DNA of 64,000 nucleotides from Aestuariimicrobium soli. GTDB taxonomy: Bacteria; Actinomycetota; Actinomycetes; Propionibacteriales; Propionibacteriaceae. The stretch lies in the NCBI RefSeq assembly GCF_051192575.1, contig NZ_JBPJSQ010000002.1, positions 456,048-520,047 on the forward strand, read 5' to 3'. The translations under genes were made by a program, and so were the position numbers. Under the pieces are notes generated by a model. It was given only the letters and a program-made list of their open reading frames with translations, was not told the origin of the DNA and ran no database searches. Numbering within the stretch: position 1 is the first letter of the stretch; every line of letters begins with the position of its first letter. Positions 1-7,998 of this stretch are shown here, piece by piece.

Positions 1-533
1 CGGGTGTAGACCGAGCGGGCGGCGGTCTTGCGACGCTCGTCGGCCGCCACGCTGGGGCGCTCGTAGTACTGGCGAACGATCACCGCCGCCGTCTCGGGCG
101 TGGTGGCGGTCCGAATCTTGTCGTAGGCCCTGGTCTCGGTGTTGCGCAGTTCCCACCACACGAAGTCCAACTGCAGTCGCAGGCTCGACCAGCTGAGCCC
201 CCGCTGGGCCGCGTAGTTGTACAGCTGGGTGCGTCGGGTGCCCTCCCACTGGGCGATGCCTCGGCCGGGGCCGCCGCCGCCCTGCACGGCGGCCGGGTTG
301 ATGGGGTCTGCCCCCGACTCGACGATGAAGTTGCCGACCAAGCCGGCCGACTGGGAACGGGTGAGACCCAAGTTGGCGAAGAAGTCGAAGGCCGTCTCGG
401 TGTTGTTGGCGCCAGCCCAGGCCGTGCCGGCCGTGGCGACGCCGAGGCCCGCGACCACGGGGGTGGCGAGGGCGAATGACAGCAGGTGCCTGCGCTGCAG
501 GCGGGGTGACGCGTGGGGGGTGAACGAGGTCAT
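1..533 (-). CDS. Secreted lysozyme-like protein (phage tail lysozyme family), 3' end outside window
   Basis: The first 177 codons of a minus-strand gene whose C-terminus runs off the window. The N-terminus (MTSFTPHASPRLQRRHLLSF...) carries a twin-arginine followed by a hydrophobic stretch and an AWA|GA cleavage site near residue 41, so Tat or Sec export is likely. The mature part has the pattern of the phage-tail-lysozyme fold: helix, then GLVGNFIVESGADP with the candidate catalytic Glu in VES, a glycine-rich loop, and RGIAQWEGTRR. It would cut peptidoglycan outside the cell, in remodelling or as a toxin. An ATG at 533 is chosen over the in-frame ATG at 539 because an AAGG sits 6 nt before it. 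Family assignment is from motif memory; the missing C-terminus could carry other domains. Confidence 0.7.
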   Translation of the reverse strand, partial: MTSFTPHASPRLQRRHLLSFALATPVVAGLGVATAGTAWAGANNTETAFDFFANLGLTRSQSAGLVGNFIVESGADPINPAAVQGGGGPGRGIAQWEGTRRTQLYNYAAQRGLSWSSLRLQLDFVWWELRNTETRAYDKIRTATTPETAAVIVRQYYERPSVAADERRKTAARSVYT

Positions 534-620
534 GACCATCCTTGCGTGAGGGGCGGCCGAGTGCCGCCGCGCTCACGCTAGGAACGCAGGGGGTCTGTTC
601 CCCGGCGTGTCGACGCAAGC

Positions 621-636
621 TGAGCCCGCGGGCTCA
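621..636. other. Perfect 16-bp palindrome between era and the lysozyme-like gene
   Basis: TGAGCCCGCGGGCTCA is a perfect palindrome in the 129-nt gap downstream of era. It has no loop and no T-run on either side, so it is a weak terminator candidate; it could equally be a binding site for a dimeric regulator of the downstream secreted gene. Nothing else stands out in this gap. Confidence 0.3.
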
Positions 637-662
637 CGAAGTTGAGGTCAGAAACCCAACCG

Positions 663-1634
663 TCAAAAGCCCAGGCGGTTGAGGAACTTGGGGTCGCGCT
701 GCCATTCCTTCATGACCTTGACCTTCAGGTCGAGATGCACGGGCGTGCCGAGCAGGGACGAGATCTGCTGCCGAGCCCTGGTGCCCACGTCACGCAGGTG
801 CGAGCCGCGGTGACCGATCATGATGCCCTTCTGCGAGTCCCGCTCCAGCACCATCGAGGCGAAGATGTCGAGCAGCGGCTTGTCGTCCGGACGACCCTCC
901 CGCAGCCCCATCTCGTCGATGACCACGGTGATCGAGTGCGGCAGTTCGTCCCGGACCCCTTCCAGGGCCGCCTCGCGGATCAACTCGGCCACCAGGGTCT
1001 CGGTGGGTTCGTCGGTGACCTCCCCGTCGGGATAGAACGCGGGGCCGGGTTCCAGCATCGAGATGAGCACGTCGGCGACGTCGTCGACCTGCTCGCCGGA
1101 GGCGGCCGAGACCGGAACGATGTGCTCGAACCGAATGCCGTGCACGTCTTCGAGGGCGGTGATGTCCATCAGGTGCTGACGCAACTGGTCGGGCTTCACC
1201 AGATCGATCTTCGACGCGATCGCCACCAGTCGGGGTCGCTTGGGCAACTGGGCCAGCTCCCCCACCAGGTAGGTGTCGCCGGGGCCGATCTTCTGGTTGG
1301 CGGGCAGCACGACGCCGACCACGTCGACCTCGGTCCAGGTGGCGCGCACCAGATCGTTGAGCCGCTCACCGAGCAGGGTGCGCGGCTTGTGCAGCCCGGG
1401 AGTGTCGATCAGGATCAGCTGGGCACCGCCGGAGCCGTCGACGGGCGGGCGGTTGACGATGCCGCGCACCGCGTGACGGGTGGTCTGCGGCTTCGACGAG
1501 GCAATGGCGATCTTCTGGCCGACCAGCGCATTGGTCAGGGTCGACTTGCCGGCATTGGGTCGCCCCACGAAGCAGGCGAAGCCCGAGACGAAGGGCTCAG
1601 GTTGGATCGAATCAGGCTGGGTCGGATCAGGCAT
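663..1634 (-). CDS. era: GTPase Era
   Basis: Ribosome-assembly GTPase that binds the 3' end of 16S rRNA during 30S maturation. At 323 aa it is the usual actinobacterial length. The P-loop GRPNAGKST lies at residues 24-32, G3 is IDTPG, and the G4 motif reads SKID rather than NKID. The C-terminal KH domain is visible as GSHLRDVGTRARQQ followed by the conserved ending KFLNRLGF. The start overlaps the end of the upstream corC-like gene by 8 nt, so the two are translationally coupled. It is the last gene of the phoH-ybeY-corC-era operon, a standard actinobacterial arrangement. Confidence 0.97.
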   Translation of the reverse strand: MPDPTQPDSIQPEPFVSGFACFVGRPNAGKSTLTNALVGQKIAIASSKPQTTRHAVRGIVNRPPVDGSGGAQLILIDTPGLHKPRTLLGERLNDLVRATWTEVDVVGVVLPANQKIGPGDTYLVGELAQLPKRPRLVAIASKIDLVKPDQLRQHLMDITALEDVHGIRFEHIVPVSAASGEQVDDVADVLISMLEPGPAFYPDGEVTDEPTETLVAELIREAALEGVRDELPHSITVVIDEMGLREGRPDDKPLLDIFASMVLERDSQKGIMIGHRGSHLRDVGTRARQQISSLLGTPVHLDLKVKVMKEWQRDPKFLNRLGF

Positions 1635-2937
1635 GGGCAGACTCCTCCTCGGTCTCGTCCTCGGACGATTCGGGCGCGCGCCGCACCAGGCAGGTGTCGA
1701 TCTGGTGGCGTCGTCCGACCTCCTTCTCGGCGGTGATCTCGAGCCCCTCGTACACGATCACCGAGCCGGGAATGGGCACCACCGAGAGCTGCTTGGCCAT
1801 CAGGCCGCCCACCGTGGCGACGTCGTCATCGTCCAGGTGAAGCCCGAACAGATCGCCGAGGTCGTCGATGGGCATGCGCGCGCTGATCCGCCAGGTGCCG
1901 TCGCCGAGATCCTCGGCAAGGGTCGGCTCGGCGTCGTACTCGTCGACGATCTCGCCCACGATCTCTTCCAGGATGTCCTCGATCGACAGCAGCCCGGCGG
2001 TGCCGCCGAACTCGTCGACCACCATCACCAGATGGGTGCGGGTGCGCTGCATGTCGCGCAGCACCTCGTCGACCGGCTTGGAGTCGGGCACGAACGAGAC
2101 CGGGCGCATCAGGTTCGAGACGGTCTCGGTGCGCTCCGCGTCGGGGTTGTCGTAGACGCGGCGGGTGACGTCCTTGAGGAACAGGATGCCGATCACGTCG
2201 TCGAGGCCGCCCTCGCCGACGACGGGAATGCGGCTGATGCCCGAGCGCAGACTCAGGTGCATGCCCTGCCGCAGCGTCTTGTCGGCGTTCACCCAGACCA
2301 CGTCGGTGCGGGGCACCATCACCTCTTTGACGTAGGTGTCGCCCAGTTCGAAGACCGAGTGGATCATCTTGCGCTCCCCGGCCTCGATCAGGTCGGTGGC
2401 CTCGGCCAGGTCGACCATCTCGCGCAGTTCGGCCTCGCTCGAGAACGGGCCGTCGGCGAAACCTCGGCCGGGGGTGAGCGCGTTGCCGATCAGGATCATC
2501 AACTGCGGGATGGGCCCGAGAATGGTGTCGAGGAACGACACCGGTGCCGCCATGGCCAGCGCCACCTGGTCGGCGCGCTGGCGACCGATCGTCCGGGGAG
2601 CCACCCCCCACGCGATGAACGAGACCACCACCATCGAGCCAGCCGCGATCAGCAGCCGCTGCCAGGTGGGGGTGACATGGTCGAAGACCACCAGGGCGAC
2701 CAGCACCACCGAGACGATCTCGGCGGTGATGCGCACGAACATGGCCGCGTTCAGGTAGGGCGCGGGATCCTGGGCGATGCGCTGCAGGCGAACGGCTCCG
2801 GGCCTGCCTTCCTCGACCAGGCCGTCGGCCCGGCTGCGGCTGAAGGACTGCAGGGCGGCATCGGCGGCCACCAACACGCAGGCGAGCACGGCCAGGCCCA
2901 GGGCGACGGCGAGCATCACCCAGTCGATGGTCTGCAC
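1627..2937 (-). CDS. CNNM/CBS-domain membrane protein (HlyC/CorC, 'hemolysin' family)
   Basis: A 436-aa integral membrane protein with an N-terminal DUF21 transmembrane region of about four helices (residues 1-140), a pair of CBS domains (around residues 200-330, with VMVPRTDVV and FGGTAGLLSIEDILEEIVGE) and a C-terminal CorC/HlyC domain ending in an acidic tail. The family is implicated in Mg2+/Co2+ efflux or sensing; the old name hemolysin is not supported as a function. It sits 1 nt after ybeY and overlaps era by 8 nt, so it belongs to the same operon. The actinobacterial phoH-ybeY-corC-era cluster almost always includes this gene. Confidence 0.93.
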   Translation of the reverse strand: MQTIDWVMLAVALGLAVLACVLVAADAALQSFSRSRADGLVEEGRPGAVRLQRIAQDPAPYLNAAMFVRITAEIVSVVLVALVVFDHVTPTWQRLLIAAGSMVVVSFIAWGVAPRTIGRQRADQVALAMAAPVSFLDTILGPIPQLMILIGNALTPGRGFADGPFSSEAELREMVDLAEATDLIEAGERKMIHSVFELGDTYVKEVMVPRTDVVWVNADKTLRQGMHLSLRSGISRIPVVGEGGLDDVIGILFLKDVTRRVYDNPDAERTETVSNLMRPVSFVPDSKPVDEVLRDMQRTRTHLVMVVDEFGGTAGLLSIEDILEEIVGEIVDEYDAEPTLAEDLGDGTWRISARMPIDDLGDLFGLHLDDDDVATVGGLMAKQLSVVPIPGSVIVYEGLEITAEKEVGRRHQIDTCLVRRAPESSEDETEEESAHA

Positions 2938-2938
2938 C

Positions 2939-3397
2939 TCAGGCTCCCAGCTTGCGCGACTGCCACGCGGCGATGATCTTGTCGTTCAGGCCGAACATCA
3001 CGGCCTTCTCACCTGGTTCGGCATGGTCGTGTCCGAGCAGGTGCAACAACCCGTGGATGAGCAGGTACTCGGCCTCATCGTCGGCCGATCGCCCGTTCTC
3101 GGCGGCCTGCCGGGCGGTGACGGTCGGGCAGAGCACGATGTCACCGAGCAGGCCCAGCGGCGGGTCCTGGTCGTCGTCGGGGGCACGCAGCTCGTCCATC
3201 GGGAAGCTCATCACGTCGGTCGGGCCGGGAAGATCCATGAATCGCTCGTGGTAGCCAGCCATGGTGTCCTCGTCGACCAGCAGGATCGACAGGTCGGACT
3301 GCGGGTTGATGCGCAGGTGCTCGAGCGCGAACAGGGCCAGGGCGACCAGACCCTGCTCGTCGGCCTCGACTCCGGACTCGTTGTTGAGGTCGATCAC
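2939..3397 (-). CDS. ybeY: Endoribonuclease YbeY (rRNA maturation factor)
   Basis: A 152-aa metal-dependent endoribonuclease for 16S rRNA 3'-end maturation and ribosome quality control. The zinc-binding signature HGLLHLLGHDH (H-x3-H-x5-H) near residues 115-125 is intact, and the upstream TDVMSFPMDE and LGDIVLCP motifs are conserved. It overlaps the end of phoH by 4 nt and is followed after 1 nt by the CBS-domain gene, so all four genes form one tightly coupled unit. Confidence 0.96.
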   Translation of the reverse strand: MIDLNNESGVEADEQGLVALALFALEHLRINPQSDLSILLVDEDTMAGYHERFMDLPGPTDVMSFPMDELRAPDDDQDPPLGLLGDIVLCPTVTARQAAENGRSADDEAEYLLIHGLLHLLGHDHAEPGEKAVMFGLNDKIIAAWQSRKLGA

Positions 3398-4416
3398 CGG
3401 GTGCGCCTGTGTCGCTCGGCTTCGGGATGCTGGGTGCTCTCGAACTTGTCGTAGGCGGCGACGATGCGCCCCACCAACTGGTGGCGCACGACGTCGCGGC
3501 TGGTCAGCTGGCAGAAGGCGATGTCGGTCACCCCGTCGAGAATGCCCTGCACCGCGCGCAGGCCCGACTGCTGCCCACCAGGCAGGTCGACCTGGGTCAC
3601 GTCACCGGTGACCACCATCTTCGAGCCGAAGCCCAAGCGCGTCAGGAACATCTTCATCTGCTCCATCGAGGTGTTCTGCGCCTCGTCGAGAATGATGAAG
3701 GCATCGTTCAGCGTGCGCCCGCGCATGTACGCCAGCGGGGCGACCTCGATGGTGCCGGCCGTGAGCAGCTTGGGCACCGACTCGGGGTCGACCATGTCGT
3801 GCAGGGCGTCGTAGAGCGGACGAAGGTACGGGTCGATCTTGTCGTTGAGGGTGCCGGGCAGGAATCCCAGCTTCTCCCCCGCCTCGATGGCCGGGCGGGT
3901 GAGGATGATGCGGGTCACCTGCTTGGCCTGCAGTGCCTGCACCGCCTTCGCCATCGCCAGGTAGGTCTTGCCGGTACCGGCGGGGCCGATGCCGAAGACC
4001 ACGGTGTGGTGGTCGATGGCGTCGACGTAGCGCTTCTGGTTCAGCGTCTTCGGACGAATCGTCTTGCCGCGGCTCGACAGGATGTTCTGGGTGAGCACCT
4101 CGGCGGGGGCGACCTGCTCCTGGGCCTCGCTCATGCTCACGACCCGCTCGACGGTCTCGGCGGTGAGGCCCTGGCCGGTGCGCAGGATGGTGACGAGTTC
4201 GGTGATCACGTCGTGGGCGAACAACACGTCGTCGACGGTGCCGCGCAGGGTGACCTCGTTGCCGCGCACGTGCAGGTCGGCGTCGAGCTCGCGCTCCAGG
4301 ATGCGCAGGAACTCATCACGGGGGCCGAGCACGTTGATCATCGGGATGGACGCCGGGATGACCACGATGCGCTCGGCTGGGAGCGGCGTGACGGTGCCGG
4401 GCTGGACGGTAGTCAG
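3394..4416 (-). CDS. phoH: PhoH-like ATPase, probable CTG start
   Basis: PhoH family P-loop ATPase; the Walker A motif is GPAGTGKT and the Walker B region reads AFIILDEAQNTS. In actinobacteria it heads the ybeY-era ribosome/RNA operon and is thought to act in RNA metabolism. The first in-frame GTG is at 4365 (323 aa) but lacks any Shine-Dalgarno sequence. A CTG at 4416 lies exactly 7 nt after GGAGG, remains in frame, and gives a 340-aa protein whose N-terminal extension before IVVIPASIPM matches the usual family length. I therefore place the start at CTG 4416. A promoter with a TAAGAT -10 lies at 4456-4461. Function is sure as a family; the start is an inference. Confidence 0.92.
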   Translation of the reverse strand: MTTVQPGTVTPLPAERIVVIPASIPMINVLGPRDEFLRILERELDADLHVRGNEVTLRGTVDDVLFAHDVITELVTILRTGQGLTAETVERVVSMSEAQEQVAPAEVLTQNILSSRGKTIRPKTLNQKRYVDAIDHHTVVFGIGPAGTGKTYLAMAKAVQALQAKQVTRIILTRPAIEAGEKLGFLPGTLNDKIDPYLRPLYDALHDMVDPESVPKLLTAGTIEVAPLAYMRGRTLNDAFIILDEAQNTSMEQMKMFLTRLGFGSKMVVTGDVTQVDLPGGQQSGLRAVQGILDGVTDIAFCQLTSRDVVRHQLVGRIVAAYDKFESTQHPEAERHRRTR

Positions 4417-4455
4417 GGGAATGCCTCCGGGGCGGGTGTTCAGGTGGAGACACCC

Positions 4456-4484
4456 ATCTTAGGCGTTGTCGCGGGCGGCGACAC
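4456..4484 (-). promoter_or_regulatory. Putative promoter of the phoH-ybeY-corC-era operon
   Basis: On the minus strand a TAAGAT -10 hexamer (4461-4456) is preceded after 17 nt by GTGTCG (4484-4479), a weak -35. Transcription would begin near 4449, leaving a leader of about 32 nt that contains the GGAGG serving the CTG start of phoH. Confidence 0.5.
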
Positions 4485-4528
4485 GGGGGTTTCGACCGCC
4501 CTCCCCGGCTGCGGCCACCGCGCCCCGC

Positions 4529-4604
4529 GTGTGAAACGCGCACCCGAGTGGCGATTCGATGCTCGATGGGGGAACGAACCCCGTTTCGGGTGCGCATTTC
4601 ACAC
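4529..4604. repeat. Long inverted repeat between phoH and the MFS gene
   Basis: Two 20-nt arms, 4529-4548 (GTGTGAAACGCGCACCCGAG) and 4585-4604 (reverse complement with 18 of 20 matches), are separated by 36 nt. It lies upstream of both divergent genes: outside the phoH promoter, and ending just before the TACAGT -10 box of the MFS gene. It resembles the long intergenic hairpins at 13.1 and 32.5 kb in architecture but not in sequence. It could be an RNA hairpin, a repeated extragenic palindrome, or an operator for a regulator that binds two distant half-sites. Confidence 0.65.
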
Positions 4605-4631
4605 AACGGCCGCCGCACTACAGTTCCTCGG

Positions 4632-5915
4632 GTGGCTCCACGACTGTTCGCCGACACCCGCCCCCTGCGTCACCCCGACTTCCGGCGCATGTGGACCGCG
4701 CAGATCGTCACCACCATCGGCGCCCAGCTCACCGTGGTCAGCGTGCCCGCCCAGTTGTGGCAGATCACCCATGACTCCTCGATCGTCGGCCTGACCGGCA
4801 TCTTCGGCCTGGTGCCGCTGCTGGTGTTCGGGCTGTGGGGTGGAGCACTGGCCGACCACTTCGACCGCCGCAAGCTGGCGCTGGTGGCGGGCACGGGCCT
4901 GATCGTCTCGAGCGCCCTGTTCGCCGTGCAGGCGTTCGCCGGGTTGCACCACGTGTGGCTGATCCTGTGCCTGTTCGCCGTGCAGCAGTCGTTCTTCGCG
5001 ATCACCGCCCCGGCGCGCACGGCGATGCTGCCGAGCCTGGTCGAACCCCACGAACTGCCGGCCGCCAATGCCCTCAACACCACCGTCTTCCTGTTCGGCG
5101 GCATCGCCGGGCCGTTGGTGGGCGGCATGCTCATCCCGGTGCTGGGGTTCAGCTGGCTCTACCTGGTCGACGCCATCTTCCTGTTCAGCACCCTGTACGC
5201 CGTCTGGCGGCTGCCACCCATGCTGCCCCGACGCAGCGAGGCCGCGACCGCCCACCGCCCGGGTCTGCGCTCGATCATCGACGGGCTGGGCTACCTCAAG
5301 GGCTCACCGGTGCTGCTGATGAGCTTCGTCGTCGACCTGGTCGCGATGGTCTTCGGCATGCCGCGCGTGCTCTTCCCCCAGCTGGCCGACCTCAACTTCG
5401 GCGGCCCCAGTGATGGCGGGGTGGCGCTGGCGGTGCTGTTCGCGGCCATCCCGTTCGGTGGCTTCCTCGGCGGAGTCTTCTCGGGGTGGGTCTCACGGGT
5501 GCGCCACCACGGTGTCGCCGTGCTGGCGTGCATCCTCGCCTGGGGGTGCAGCGTGGTGGCCTTCGGCATCGCCTGCGTGCTGGCGGGCGGCACCATGCTG
5601 CCCTGGCTGGTGCTGGCCGTGGCCGCGCTGGCCCTCGGTGGAGCGTCGGACACGGCCTCGTCCGCCTTCCGGTCGACCATGCTGATGCAGGCCGCCGACG
5701 ACGACGTGCGCGGTCGCCTGCAGGGCGTGTTCTTCGTGGTGGTGGTCGGCGGACCCCGCATCGCCGACGTCACCCACGGCTTCGCGGCCGCCCGCATCGG
5801 GGCCGGCTGGGCATCGCTGTGGGGCGGGGTGTTGGTGATCGTCGGCGTGGCTGTCTGCGCGGTGTTCGGACGATCCTTCCGCCGCTACACCGCCCCGGTC
5901 GCCGGGCCGTCCTGA
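4632..5915 (+). CDS. MFS exporter, EntS/DHA3-like
   Basis: A 427-aa major facilitator transporter with about 12 hydrophobic segments. It resembles the MFS_3 (EntS/DHA3) group of siderophore or drug exporters: RHPDFRRMWTAQIVTTIGAQ at the N-terminus, and GGALADHFDRRKLALVAG as the loop 2-3 signature. An upstream in-frame ATG at 4548 would add 28 polar residues read from inside the inverted repeat; the GTG at 4632 is preferred because a TACAGT -10 box (4619-4624) ends 7 nt before it, the leaderless spacing seen at other genes here. Substrate unknown. It is convergent with the deleted Bcr/CflA pseudogene and is the first plus-strand accessory gene in the phoH-tgt interval. Confidence 0.85.
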   Translation: MAPRLFADTRPLRHPDFRRMWTAQIVTTIGAQLTVVSVPAQLWQITHDSSIVGLTGIFGLVPLLVFGLWGGALADHFDRRKLALVAGTGLIVSSALFAVQAFAGLHHVWLILCLFAVQQSFFAITAPARTAMLPSLVEPHELPAANALNTTVFLFGGIAGPLVGGMLIPVLGFSWLYLVDAIFLFSTLYAVWRLPPMLPRRSEAATAHRPGLRSIIDGLGYLKGSPVLLMSFVVDLVAMVFGMPRVLFPQLADLNFGGPSDGGVALAVLFAAIPFGGFLGGVFSGWVSRVRHHGVAVLACILAWGCSVVAFGIACVLAGGTMLPWLVLAVAALALGGASDTASSAFRSTMLMQAADDDVRGRLQGVFFVVVVGGPRIADVTHGFAAARIGAGWASLWGGVLVIVGVAVCAVFGRSFRRYTAPVAGPS

Positions 5916-6665
5916 CGGCGGACGATGGCCACCGCCCCGGCCGTGAGGAACATCACGGCCATGGCGACCCCCATCACCAGCACCGAGTCGGTGCCCAACA
6001 GGCCGGTCAGGGGGGTGAACGCGGCCCCCACGAGGAAGTGGATGCCGCCGCCGATCGCCGAGGCCGTGCCGCCGTAGCGTCGTCCGGCGAGTTGGGCGAG
6101 GGCTGAGTTGGCGGGCAGGTAGGTGCCCAGGCCGGTCGTCATGCCCGCCAGACAGATCCACACGGGCAGCAGTAACGGTCGCCGGTCCGTGACTAGGCAC
6201 ACCACCACCAGCGCGACCACCGACGTGGTCTGCACGATCATGGCGATCCGACGCAACGGCGCGGGACCGGTGCGCATGACGAACAGGCGATGGACCACGC
6301 TCGAGGCCATCATCGCGGCCGCGTTCACCCCGAAGACCGTCGCGTACTGGGCCTGCGAGATCTGCAACCCGTTCTGCAGCACGAACGACGAGCCCCCGAT
6401 GTAGACGAAGAAGCCGCCGGTGGTGAGGGCCTGCACCAGCACAGGGGTGAAGAACTGGGGGTCGCGGCAATTGGCCCACGGCCATGCCGGCGATGCAGGC
6501 GGTCATCGTGAACTGCACCGCCGAGGCGGTGGTGCCGAGGGCTCGTTGCACCTCGGGCAGGGCCGCGATGTAGGTGTCCGTCGAAAGCGCGGTGGTGGCA
6601 GTGATCAGCATCAGGGCCCCGAAGGACGGGCGCCGCACTCCGGCCGAAATGCACGATTCGGTCAT
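5885..6665 (-). pseudogene. Bcr/CflA-type multidrug efflux MFS, internally deleted and frameshifted
   Basis: Two pieces of one drug-resistance transporter lie in different frames. The N-terminal piece (from ATG 6665) reads MTESCISAG...ALSTDTYIAALPEVQRALG and ends after the second helix at GMAVGQL. The next in-phase family sequence, CRDPQFFTPVLVQALTTGG then YIGGSSFVLQNG, is typical of the start of the seventh helix and continues in another frame to the stop at 5885. Roughly 130-150 residues (helices 3-6 and the DHA signature loop) are missing at a junction near 6465-6470. About 240 codons remain of a family usually near 400. It cannot make a working transporter. Its 3' end overlaps the end of the convergent MFS gene by 31 nt. 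Confidence 0.85.
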
Positions 6666-6773
6666 ATCTGCGAGCCCCACGTTGTTCACGTCGTCCACGC
6701 TACGGGCACCCCCCACCGCGGCGGCACGCCGCGACCCCAGAACAGCCCGCCACACCATTGATATCGTTCATTC

Positions 6774-7973
6774 ATGGACACCAGGACCCGCATCGTGGAG
6801 TTCGTGCGCCATTCCCCCGGCGCCAGCCGCGGCGAGATCGCGGAGGCCCTGGGCCTGCCGCGCACCACCGTCACCGGTGCCGTCGCCCAGCTGCTGCGGT
6901 CGGGCGAACTCGTCGCGATGGACGCCGAGGGTGGCCGTCCCCTGCGGGGTCGCGGTCGTCACCCGCTGAGGGTGGTCGGCGACACCCCGGCCCTCGGGCT
7001 GGTGCGCTGGCGCACCGGCACCGTGCGCGCAGAGATCGTGACCAGGGCGGGGATGCTCGACCACGCCGGCACCGTGCTGGCCGACCACAGCCTGCCGGCA
7101 CCCGACCCCGCCACCGGCGCCGACGGCCTCGACCCCATCGTGGACGCGCTGCTCGGCATGGCCGCCGACCTGCCCCACCACTGCCTGACCGGGGTGGTGA
7201 TCAGTGCACCCGCGCCCTTCCTACGGGGCACCGGTACCCCCGCGGAGCATTCCCGCAGCAATGGGCTGCCTCAGGGGTTCCGCCTGACCGAGCCCGGCGA
7301 CCTCGATGCGCACTTCTCGCAGCGCCACGGGGTGGAGTTCCGCACCGAGAACAACGCCAATCTGGCCGCGCTGGGCGAACTGCATGCGTCGCCCGACCAC
7401 CAGTCACGGGCCCCGGAGGACTTCGTCTACGTCAAGCTCTCGAACGACGGGCTGGGATCGGCGGTGGTGGTCAACCACCGGCTGGTGCGCGGGCGGCGTG
7501 GCTTCGCGGGCGAGATCGCCCACCTGCAACTCGACCCTCACGGCCCGCTCTGCCATTGCGGCGGCCGCGGTTGCCTGTGGCTGCGCATGCTCGACCTGGT
7601 GACCGGGCGCGTCGCCCCTCCCCAAACCGCCTCGGCGACGCAGGGGCGTCAGGCGTTCGATGTCGAGCGGGTCGCGCGGTTGGCCGAGCAGGGAGACGCG
7701 GGCGCCGTGCGCATCCTCACCGATGTCGGACGCCTGCTGGGCGCTCCGCTGGGCCACCTCAGCACCGCCCTCGACCCCGATTGCATCATCGTCGACACCT
7801 CCATCGGCCCGGCGGTGGAACACGTGCTGGCCGGCTGCCGCGAGGCGCTGTCGGTCTACAGCCCGCCCGCCATCGCCCACCACCTGGAGGTTCGTCCGAG
7901 TGCCCTGGGGGCCCGCGCCGAGTTGTTGGGCGCCCTCGAACTTCCACGGGAAGAAACCAGAGGCAAACGCTGA
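6774..7973 (+). CDS. ROK-family transcriptional regulator
   Basis: A 399-aa ROK protein with an N-terminal winged helix-turn-helix (RTRIVEFVRHSPGASRGEIAE then LGLPRTTVTGAVAQLL, residues 3-45) and a C-terminal sugar-kinase-like domain. The zinc-binding motif CHCGGRGCLWLR is present near residue 262, with Trp where most family members have Glu after CL. Such proteins are usually sugar-responsive repressors. It lies 25 nt upstream of the ABC-2 exporter operon, which has its own TAGGGT -10 box, so it may regulate that operon or the divergent pseudogene region. Ligand unknown. Confidence 0.88.
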   Translation: MDTRTRIVEFVRHSPGASRGEIAEALGLPRTTVTGAVAQLLRSGELVAMDAEGGRPLRGRGRHPLRVVGDTPALGLVRWRTGTVRAEIVTRAGMLDHAGTVLADHSLPAPDPATGADGLDPIVDALLGMAADLPHHCLTGVVISAPAPFLRGTGTPAEHSRSNGLPQGFRLTEPGDLDAHFSQRHGVEFRTENNANLAALGELHASPDHQSRAPEDFVYVKLSNDGLGSAVVVNHRLVRGRRGFAGEIAHLQLDPHGPLCHCGGRGCLWLRMLDLVTGRVAPPQTASATQGRQAFDVERVARLAEQGDAGAVRILTDVGRLLGAPLGHLSTALDPDCIIVDTSIGPAVEHVLAGCREALSVYSPPAIAHHLEVRPSALGARAELLGALELPREETRGKR

Positions 7974-7998
7974 CCCCGACCGACTAGGGTCCGTGACC

